Shown one piece after another: positions 1-5,785 of a stretch of DNA of 15,542 nt. A model generated the notes under the pieces. The model did no database searches. It was not told where the DNA came from and saw only the letters and a program-made list of their open reading frames with translations. Location: assembly GCA_964556705.1 (NCBI GenBank), contig CAZKXX010000089.1, positions 1 to 15,542 of the forward strand. The letters are read 5' to 3'. Source of the stretch: CAZKXX01 sp964556705. GTDB taxonomy: Bacteria; Acidobacteriota; Terriglobia; UBA7540. Position 1 is the stretch's first letter. Each line of letters opens with the position of its first letter. A program made the translations under genes and the position numbers.

Positions 1-106
1 AGAGCGACTCTTCTTCGCGCTGCGAGTGTTCGCGCTCCAGACCGATCAGCAGACCCATCAGGAGAACCATCGCCCCGTTGTAAACAATCTCGAGATAAGA
101 GGGCAT
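1..106 (-). CDS. MgtC/SapB-family membrane protein, N-terminal fragment (cut by window edge)
   Basis: Only the first 35 codons are inside the window. They read on the minus strand from an ATG at 106-104 and encode a start of the type MPSYLEIVYNG followed by a hydrophobic stretch ending in GLLIGLERE. The G-x-x-I-G-L-E-R-E pattern close to the N-terminus is typical of the first membrane segment of MgtC/SapB and related DUF4010 proteins, whose roles include magnesium and acid stress and regulation of membrane ATPases. The start codon overlaps the stop of the upstream carbonic-anhydrase-like gene as TGATG, so translation is probably coupled and the two are co-transcribed. The rest of the protein lies beyond position 1, so length and subfamily cannot be judged. 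The family call rests on one motif and is moderate. Confidence 0.6.
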   Translation of the reverse strand, partial: MPSYLEIVYNGAMVLLMGLLIGLEREHSQREEESL

Positions 107-696
107 CAGGGGGTCACCGCCGCCACCGTCACATGGCCGCCCTCGTCCCACCCGGCGAAGTAGAGATCCACTTGAAGGTGAGGAAACTCCCGCAGCAGGT
201 GGTCCCGCGCCTTCCGCAGGTCTTCCTCCTGGCGTTTCGGCATGTCGGCCGTTCGGGAGATGAACTCGGGCAGGTGCTTGTACCAGCCACAATCCTGATG
301 GGCAATCAGCACCATCCGCTTCGGCGCGTGCTTCTCCAGCAGGAACCGGGACCATCTCCACCCGGCCCAGCCGAGCTTCGGCAGGTAACTGGCCAGAACC
401 AGGCACTGGGGCCCGCCGGGAATCGACAGGAGGTCATAGTTGAAGTCGAGCTTCAGATGTTCGTTCAGGAAATCCTCAAGTCCGGCCTGAAACCGATGGT
501 CACTGCAACGGATGACGAGGACTTCCGGTTCCTCAACGTGCAGTTTGGCGGAGGTCCGAAGAGTCATGGGTTCGTGGCGATGGGCAAGGCTCCCGGCCGG
601 CCTTGTCGGCCGGAGTGGGCTGCCGGCCTGCGCAGGGGCGATCTTCTCGTCCGTGGTTTCGCCCACGATGCCGCGAAGTTCGTCGAGCCCCTCCAC
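106..696 (-). CDS. beta-carbonic anhydrase-like protein
   Basis: 196 residues from a GTG at 696. The zinc-site pattern of beta-carbonic anhydrases is intact: C64-S-D66-H-R68 (CxDxR) and H133-Q-D-C136 (HxxC). The family interconverts CO2 and bicarbonate in the cytoplasm. The protein is divergent. The loop that usually reads RNAGN after the first motif is replaced by SIPGGP (residues 91-96), and the catalytic domain is short (about residues 55-190). Activity as a true anhydrase is therefore likely but not certain. The start is ambiguous: an ATG at 567 (residue 44) would give 153 residues and remove a proline-rich leader unlike the family, but neither start has a clear Shine-Dalgarno sequence. 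Codon use in the leader still looks coding. A promoter at 745-773 fits both starts. The stop overlaps the ATG of the MgtC-like gene. Confidence 0.75.
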   Translation of the reverse strand: MEGLDELRGIVGETTDEKIAPAQAGSPLRPTRPAGSLAHRHEPMTLRTSAKLHVEEPEVLVIRCSDHRFQAGLEDFLNEHLKLDFNYDLLSIPGGPQCLVLASYLPKLGWAGWRWSRFLLEKHAPKRMVLIAHQDCGWYKHLPEFISRTADMPKRQEEDLRKARDHLLREFPHLQVDLYFAGWDEGGHVTVAAVTP

Positions 697-744
697 CTCG
701 GAGGTCCGCGGCGGGGCCGAAACGACTTCCTCCGATTGCGCGCT

Positions 745-773
745 AATCTAGACCCCGGTTCGAGGGAAGTCAA
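745..773 (-). promoter_or_regulatory. predicted sigma-70 promoter for the carbonic-anhydrase-like gene
   Basis: On the minus strand TTGACT (773-768) and TAGATT (750-745) are separated by exactly 17 bases, matching the consensus at 5/6 and 4/6 positions. Transcription would begin near 738, about 40 bases before the GTG start at 696. A GGAGGA at 732-727 follows the promoter but has no start codon at the right distance. Confidence 0.5.
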
Positions 774-840
774 GCCGCTGCACCTATTGCTCTCTGCGCC
801 CCTTGACTCCCGAACTCTCCCTTGGCGGACTCCTCTTTCC

Positions 841-870
841 TTGACACTCCCTCGCACCCGCCGATAGACT
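841..870 (+). promoter_or_regulatory. predicted sigma-70 promoter for the first SSS symporter
   Basis: A perfect TTGACA at 841-846 and TAGACT at 865-870 (4/6) are separated by 18 bases. The predicted start near 877 leaves a leader of about 80 bases before the GTG at 958. It is divergent from the promoter at 745-773, which makes 697-957 a two-way control region without a gene. Confidence 0.5.
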
Positions 871-957
871 CGCGCGGACAAGCTGTCAGCGCTCGGCACG
901 GCGTGGCTTGCCGGCACGAGGGGCTGGCAGGTCATCGCTAAAGCGTTCGGAGTCCGC

Positions 958-2403
958 GTGGCGCTTCACTGGGTCGATTTGCTGGTCATCGCAGTGTACC
1001 TGGTCGGCGTCACGATTTTTGGCGCGCACTTCCGCAAGGGCCAGCACAACATCCGGGACTACTTCCTCGGCGGCCACCGGTTGCCCTGGTGGGCTATCGC
1101 CATTTCCATCGTCTCGGCCGAAACCAGCATCCTCACCATCATCAGCACGCCCGGCCTGGCTTATATCGGGAACCTCGGATTCCTCCAGCTCGTGCTCGGT
1201 TATATTGTCGCGCGCGTGCTCATCAGCTTCATTCTGATTCCCCGCTATTTTGCGGGCGAGCTCTACACGGCTTACCAGCTCATCGAAAACCGCTTCGGGC
1301 GGCGGATGAAGGTGTTTACAGCGGTCCTGTTTCTCATCACGCGGGCGCTGGCGGAAGGCGTGCGCGTCTTCGCCATTTCCATCGTCATCGAGGTTATTCT
1401 GCACACCGGCGTTTTCACGTCCGTGGTCATCATCACGGCGCTGACGCTTTTTTACACCTACCACGGCGGGTTCACGGCGGTGATCTGGACCGACGTCATC
1501 CAGCTCATCATTTACATCACCGGGACCATCGTGGCGCTTTTGATGGCGCTCACCATGATTCCCGACGGGTGGATGGAAGTCACGCGCCTCGCCGCCGCCG
1601 AGGGCAACAAGCTCGCCGTCTTCAATTTCGATTTCAACTTCCATCAGCCGTACCTTTTCTGGACCGGCCTCATCGGCGGGACGTTTCTCTCCATGGCCAG
1701 CCACGGTACAGACCAGCTCATCGTCCAGAGGCTGCTCGCCGCGAAGACGAAGCTACAAAGCCAGGCGGCGATTGTGGCGAGCGGCCTGATCGTCTTTTGC
1801 CAGTTCAGCCTGTTTCTGGTGGTGGGTGTGGTGCTCTTCACGTTCTATCGTTACCATCCTCCGGCGGAAGCCTTCTCGCGCCCCGACCAGGTCTTCCCCC
1901 AGTTCGTCGTGACTCAGCTCCCGATGGGCCTCGCCGGGCTGGTCGTGGCGGCGATTCTGGCCGCGGCCATGGCCAACCTGAGCGCTTCATTCAACGCGCT
2001 CGCCTCGAGTTCTGTGGTGGACTTCTACAAGCCTTTTTTCAAGCCGGAAGCCGACGAAAAACATTACCTGCGCGTCTCGCGGGCCATGACGCTCCTGTGG
2101 GGTGTCGTGCTCGTCGTCATCGCCCTGCTCGCGCAGTCCGTGCAGCAGAGCGTCATCGAGCTGGCGCTGACGATCGCCTCGGTGCCCTACGGCTCGATGC
2201 TGGGAATTTTCCTCCTCGGCGTCCTCACGCGCCGCGCCACCGGCACAGGAGCCGTCATCGGGGCGATTTCCGGCGTCGCGGTGCTGGTCGGCGTCATGGC
2301 TTTTACGCCGGTGGCCTGGACGTGGTATGCGGCGATCGGAACCGTAACCACGTTTACCGTGGGAATGGTCGTCAGTTCGTCAGGAAGAAAGGATGAAGTG
2401 TGA
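958..2403 (+). CDS. sodium:solute symporter (SSS/SLC5 family), copy 1
   Basis: 481 residues of alternating hydrophobic segments, about 13 transmembrane helices, the usual size for the SSS family. These inner-membrane carriers use the sodium gradient to import sugars, amino acids, carboxylates or vitamins. Visible family marks are the GG-x-TAVIWTDVIQ block at residues 170-182, GTDQLIVQRLLAAK at 250-263, and the sodium-site helix NLSASFNALASSSVVDFY at 340-357 with serines 350-352. The start is GTG at 958, chosen because CGGAG at 948-952 lies five bases upstream and because the N-terminus then enters the first helix directly. A promoter precedes it at 841-870. The APC permease follows 105 bases downstream on the same strand. 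The substrate cannot be read from sequence; an amino sugar or peptide-derived product would suit the context but is inference. Confidence 0.9.
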   Translation: MALHWVDLLVIAVYLVGVTIFGAHFRKGQHNIRDYFLGGHRLPWWAIAISIVSAETSILTIISTPGLAYIGNLGFLQLVLGYIVARVLISFILIPRYFAGELYTAYQLIENRFGRRMKVFTAVLFLITRALAEGVRVFAISIVIEVILHTGVFTSVVIITALTLFYTYHGGFTAVIWTDVIQLIIYITGTIVALLMALTMIPDGWMEVTRLAAAEGNKLAVFNFDFNFHQPYLFWTGLIGGTFLSMASHGTDQLIVQRLLAAKTKLQSQAAIVASGLIVFCQFSLFLVVGVVLFTFYRYHPPAEAFSRPDQVFPQFVVTQLPMGLAGLVVAAILAAAMANLSASFNALASSSVVDFYKPFFKPEADEKHYLRVSRAMTLLWGVVLVVIALLAQSVQQSVIELALTIASVPYGSMLGIFLLGVLTRRATGTGAVIGAISGVAVLVGVMAFTPVAWTWYAAIGTVTTFTVGMVVSSSGRKDEV

Positions 2404-2469
2404 AGGAAGAAGCAAGAACCTCTCCGCAGACAGATGCTCCAGTCTTCATCGTAATGTCCTGCGCCCGGC

Positions 2470-2490
2470 TTTCAGCCTTCAGACTCCAGA
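2470..2490. repeat. short heptamer-like repeat upstream of the APC permease
   Basis: Three adjacent seven-base units, TTTCAGC, CTTCAGA and CTCCAGA, fit a consensus of YTYCAGM. They lie in the 105-base gap between the SSS and APC genes. They resemble the short tandemly repeated heptamers seen in intergenic regions of several phyla. A related pair (CCTCAGC, GTTCAGC) lies at 8174-8187. No function can be assigned. Confidence 0.4.
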
Positions 2491-2508
2491 CTCGGCGGCT
2501 CAACGCAA

Positions 2509-3879
2509 ATGACTGAACGTCCCGAACTCGTCCGCGGTCTCGGCATCTACAGCGCGACTTCCGTCGTCGTGGGCACGATGATCGGCACGGGGATTTTCGT
2601 CGTCCCGAGCATCATGCTCGGCTACGTCGAAACGCCCGCCATGGTGCTCGTGGTCTGGGTGCTGGCCGGCGTGTTGAGCCTCTTCGGCGCGCTCGGTTAC
2701 GCCGAACTCGGCGCGGCGATTCCCCACGCCGGGGGTGAATACGTCTATCTGAACCGCGCCTTCGGGCGCCTCGCCGGTTTCCTCTACGGCTGGACGTACT
2801 CCCTCATCGCGAAGCCGGCCTCCATCGCCGCCATCGCCACGGGCTTTGCGCTGTACTTCAGCTATTTCTTCCCGAACCTCCAGGAAGTCCTCGGGATGGT
2901 TCCTCTCGGCTCGTTCCGTCTCGGCATCACGGGACTGCAACTGGTGGCCGTTGCGCTGATTGCCTTTCTATCCGCCGTCAATGTTCTGGGCGTTCGACGC
3001 AGCGGCGTGGTTCAGACCATCTTCACGGCTTCGAAGCTCGCCGTTCTGGGCGTGGTGATTGTCGCGGGACTGCTGCTCGGCGAAGGCTCGTTCGACCACT
3101 TCCGCCAGGCGGCGGGAACGGAAGCCGGACGCGGCTTCGCGGCGGCTTTCGGCCTCGCCATGGTCTCGGCGCTGTGGGCCTACGATGGCTGGAACAATCT
3201 CAGCATGGTGGCCGGCGAAGTTTCCGAGCCGCAGCGGACGATTCCCCGCGCCCTGATTGTCGGAACTCTCCTCGTCATCGTCGCGTACCTGCTGACCAAC
3301 CTGGCCTACTTCTACGTCCTCGCCCCGCCGGAAGCCGTCGGGACGCGGACCATTGCCGCGGACGCGGCGCGCCGGCTGCTGGGCGGAGCCGGCGGAGCTT
3401 TCATTTCCATCGGCGTGATGATTTCTACGTTTGCCGGGGTGAATGGCTCGATTCTTTCCGGCTCGCGCATCCCCTTCGCCCAGGCGCGCGACGGGCTCTT
3501 CCCCGCGGCCTTGGCGCGCATTCATCCCCGCTACCGCACGCCCGCCGTGGCCATCATCGCCCAAGCCGTGGTCGCGGGACTGTTCGCCCTCACCGGTCAG
3601 TACGAGGCCCTGTTCACCAAGGTCATCTTCTCGGAATGGCTCTTCTACGCACTGGTAACCGCAGGCATCTTCATCCTCCGGCGCAGGCTGCCCCAGCTCG
3701 AGCGCCCTTATCGAACCTGGGGCTACCCGATCGTTCCGGCCGTCTTCGTCGCGCTGGCTTTGCTCCTGCTCGTGAACACTTTCAACGAGCGGCGGACGGA
3801 CTCGCTCTGGGGATTGGCCTTGATGGCGAGCGGCATTCCCGTGTACTTTATGTGGAACCTATGGCGACGCCGGACCTGA
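2509..3879 (+). CDS. APC-superfamily amino-acid permease (LAT/SLC7-like)
   Basis: 456 residues with about 12 predicted membrane helices, the normal size for the family. The first helix carries the substrate-binding glycine motif IGTGIF (residues 25-30). PHAGGEYVYL (72-81), WAYDGWNNLSMVAGEV (223-238) followed by EPQRTIPRAL (240-249), GSRIPFAQARDGLFP (318-332) and YRTWGYP (401-407) are the blocks of the LAT branch, which includes bacterial serine/threonine exchangers such as SteT. The protein would exchange or import amino acids across the inner membrane. The ATG at 2509 has only a weak upstream purine run. The stop lies 19 bases inside the following GH18 gene, so the two are translated from one message. 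In this setting it could take up amino acids freed from wall peptides, which is inference. Confidence 0.9.
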   Translation: MTERPELVRGLGIYSATSVVVGTMIGTGIFVVPSIMLGYVETPAMVLVVWVLAGVLSLFGALGYAELGAAIPHAGGEYVYLNRAFGRLAGFLYGWTYSLIAKPASIAAIATGFALYFSYFFPNLQEVLGMVPLGSFRLGITGLQLVAVALIAFLSAVNVLGVRRSGVVQTIFTASKLAVLGVVIVAGLLLGEGSFDHFRQAAGTEAGRGFAAAFGLAMVSALWAYDGWNNLSMVAGEVSEPQRTIPRALIVGTLLVIVAYLLTNLAYFYVLAPPEAVGTRTIAADAARRLLGGAGGAFISIGVMISTFAGVNGSILSGSRIPFAQARDGLFPAALARIHPRYRTPAVAIIAQAVVAGLFALTGQYEALFTKVIFSEWLFYALVTAGIFILRRRLPQLERPYRTWGYPIVPAVFVALALLLLVNTFNERRTDSLWGLALMASGIPVYFMWNLWRRRT

Positions 3880-5033
3880 GGCGGGTTCGACGCAGGCTGT
3901 TCTCATCGGGCTCCATCGCGGCGGCCACGCTGGTGCTGGCCCTCGGCTTCTGGGCCTCCGCCGCCTTTCCGGGCCGTCCCTTTCCGAGAGCCTCATCCTC
4001 GGTTCCCGAACCTGCGACGCGCTTGCGGGAGCGGATCCTCGCCGAGCGCCCGCTCGGGATGTATTACTACACCGACGAAAACCGCTCCTTCGAATCATTG
4101 CAGAGCAACCTGCGAGAAATCGGTGTCCTCGCTCCGCAAAGCTTTCGGGTGGACGCCGAGGGGTATGTTTACGGTGAGGTGCCCCCGCGCGCGCTCGACG
4201 CGGCCCGCGCCGCCGGCGTGCCCGTCATGCCGCTGGTGGTCAACACGGGCTTCGACCGCGGCGTCGCCTCCGCTCTGCTTCGCGATCCGCAGGCGCGGGA
4301 CCGCATGGCCATGTACCTCGCCTATCTCGCCGCGCGCGACGGCTACGCCGGCTGGCAGCTCGATTTCGAGCGGCTGGACCCGGCCGACCGGGACCTTTAT
4401 CCGGAATTCGCCCGCCGAATCGCCGACCGCCTGCACCGGGACGATCGCCTCCTGAGCGTCACCGTCGTCCCCCGCTTCTCCGACGCCTTTCCGGATATTC
4501 CGCGCACCGGCCGCTTCTTCACCGGCGAATGGGGAGCGCCTTACGACTTCCGCGCGCTGGGCGCCGCCGTGGATTTCCTGACGTTGATGGCTTACGACCA
4601 GCACAACCAGTCGAGCCCGCCCGGGCCCGTCGCCGGCCACGAATGGGTGGAAGCCGCGGTGGAATACGCCGTAGCGCGCGTTCCGCCCGAAAAAATCCTG
4701 CTGGGCATTCCCTTTTATGGCCGGGAGTGGATCGACAACGAAGGCAGCTTCCTCTCGCGCAGCGTCGCCCATAGCGACGTGCGGGCGCTCCTCACTCAGC
4801 CCGAGGTCAGCCTTTACTGGGACGAACGCTGGCGTTCACCCTGGCTTCGATACCGGGACGATGCCGGCTGGCGGACCATCTGGTTTGAGGACCGGCGAAG
4901 TCTGGCGGAAAAGCTGAAGCTTGTGGACCAGTACGGTCTGCGTGGATTTGCCGCGTGGCGGCTGGGCGCTGAAGACCCCGAGTTCTGGCCGGTGGCGGCG
5001 CTGGCCCGCTCGAGTCCGCGCGCCGCGCGATAG
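3861..5033 (+). CDS. glycoside hydrolase family 18 protein (YaaH/SleL-like), membrane-anchored or secreted
   Basis: 390 residues from the ATG at 3861, which overlaps the end of the APC gene by 19 bases. Residues 1-13 are basic and 14-35 hydrophobic, giving a signal peptide or membrane anchor; export is predicted. The barrel contains GYAGWQLDFE (161-170), which corresponds to the GH18 DxxDxDxE active-site strand. The acid Glu170 and the preceding Asp168 are kept, but the first Asp is Ala163 and the middle one is Gln166. LMAYDQHNQ (242-250), ILLGIPFYGREW (279-290) and GFAAWRLGAEDPEFW (362-376) are the later GH18 blocks and are closest to the spore-cortex/peptidoglycan N-acetylglucosaminidase branch. 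No LysM domain is present, unlike SleL. Likely substrate is a beta-1,4-linked GlcNAc polymer, either peptidoglycan or chitin. Family is confident; substrate is inferred. Confidence 0.88.
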   Translation: MATPDLRRVRRRLFSSGSIAAATLVLALGFWASAAFPGRPFPRASSSVPEPATRLRERILAERPLGMYYYTDENRSFESLQSNLREIGVLAPQSFRVDAEGYVYGEVPPRALDAARAAGVPVMPLVVNTGFDRGVASALLRDPQARDRMAMYLAYLAARDGYAGWQLDFERLDPADRDLYPEFARRIADRLHRDDRLLSVTVVPRFSDAFPDIPRTGRFFTGEWGAPYDFRALGAAVDFLTLMAYDQHNQSSPPGPVAGHEWVEAAVEYAVARVPPEKILLGIPFYGREWIDNEGSFLSRSVAHSDVRALLTQPEVSLYWDERWRSPWLRYRDDAGWRTIWFEDRRSLAEKLKLVDQYGLRGFAAWRLGAEDPEFWPVAALARSSPRAAR

Positions 5034-5096
5034 CTTTCCGGCCCTCGGTCCGTTCCTGGCCGACCCGCACAGACCCGGTTCGAAAGCTTATTTTTT
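5032..5096 (+). terminator. possible intrinsic terminator of the SSS-APC-GH18 unit
   Basis: AGCTTTC at 5032-5038 pairs with GAAAGCT at 5082-5088 and is followed by a run of T (5091-5096). The enclosed segment can form further short stems such as CGGCC/GGCCG. The long loop makes this weaker than a textbook terminator, and the T-run also encodes the end of the opposing gene. It lies where two convergent genes meet. Confidence 0.3.
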
Positions 5097-5654
5097 CTCA
5101 AGAGCGGGCAGAACGTTCTGGACGATGAGGGCCTCGTAGTGCTTTCGGACCTCGTCGGTGATGGGAGAAGTGGCCAAGGGCCTGTCCTCGGTCGCCTTCA
5201 GGTAGAGGTCGCCCCGCTGGCCGAGGGGCCCGGGATCGGTCTTGATGAACTTCTCCAGGTCCATCAACCCGAATTCATAGAAGTCCTTCGGGGTATAAGT
5301 TCGCATGTGCTCTTCGGTGATCTTCCCGACGCTGCGAACGTACACATTCAGCTTGCCGAAGGCTCGATTCTTGTCGTACTCCACGCGAAGCACACGCTGG
5401 AGTTTTTCGCCGGGGTTCGCCGGGTCCTCGTAAGTGTCGCCGAGCAGGTAGAAGTCCGTCAACCTTCCGCCGTGGTTCTGGTCCAGCCACTGATAAAGCT
5501 TGAGCGTCGGGTCATTGGGATTCACGGCTGGGCCGTGTTTTCGCTGGGCCGGAGCACCCACGCTCCCGGCCATCAAGGCCACCACCACGCCGGCTGCGAG
5601 AAGGGTCGCCTTCGATGTTCGAACCCGAACGCGTGCGTCCATTGCCGCCCCCAA
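5088..5654 (-). CDS. small secreted protein of unknown function
   Basis: 188 residues; I do not recognise the family. The N-terminus is a clear Sec signal peptide: basic residues 8-15, a hydrophobic core at 17-32 and a likely cleavage after Ala-Pro-Ala36. The mature part (about 150 residues) is soluble and charged and has no cysteine, with an acidic/aromatic stretch TPKDFYEFGLMDLEKF and a lysine end. The TTG start at 5654 is supported by GGGGGAG at 5667-5661, six bases upstream. An ATG at 5642 (codon 5) is the alternative and does not change the signal peptide. A promoter at 5730-5758 gives it its own transcript. It lies between the GH18 gene (convergent) and the AmiE-NamZ gene (same strand, upstream). 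A role in the envelope is all that can be said. Confidence 0.7.
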   Translation of the reverse strand: MGAAMDARVRVRTSKATLLAAGVVVALMAGSVGAPAQRKHGPAVNPNDPTLKLYQWLDQNHGGRLTDFYLLGDTYEDPANPGEKLQRVLRVEYDKNRAFGKLNVYVRSVGKITEEHMRTYTPKDFYEFGLMDLEKFIKTDPGPLGQRGDLYLKATEDRPLATSPITDEVRKHYEALIVQNVLPALEKK

Positions 5655-5687
5655 AAATTACTCCCCCTGAATCTAAGATGCGCGTTG

Positions 5688-5726
5688 GCTTTCCGGAGTC
5701 TTCCACTTCGGGCATGCTTTCCGGAG
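5688..5726. repeat. 11-bp direct repeat in the leader of the small secreted protein gene
   Basis: GCTTTCCGGAG occurs at 5688-5698 and again at 5716-5726, with starts 28 bases apart. On the transcript (minus strand) it reads CTCCGGAAAGC twice, just after the predicted transcription start. It could be a protein-binding site or part of a leader RNA, or chance. Confidence 0.45.
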
Positions 5727-5729
5727 CCC

Positions 5730-5758
5730 ATACTACTCTTATTGGCACCCTCGGACAA
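5730..5758 (-). promoter_or_regulatory. predicted promoter for the small secreted protein gene
   Basis: TTGTCC (5758-5753) and TAGTAT (5735-5730) on the minus strand have a 17-base spacer, each matching 4/6 consensus positions. Transcription would start near 5723, leaving a leader of about 70 bases that contains the CTCCGGAAAGC direct repeats. Confidence 0.4.
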
Positions 5759-5785
5759 TAGGTACGCCGGGAGAAGAGCCGCCCC

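Noticed and set aside
886..1704. A 272-codon minus-strand frame opposite the first symporter
   Set aside because: Extreme charged composition and no family resemblance; the plus-strand SSS protein explains the sequence.
3174..3860. A long in-frame 5' extension of the GH18 gene within the APC gene
   Set aside because: The 229 codons before 3861 are Arg/Pro/His-rich and overlap the conserved APC frame. The ATG at 3861 is followed directly by a signal sequence.
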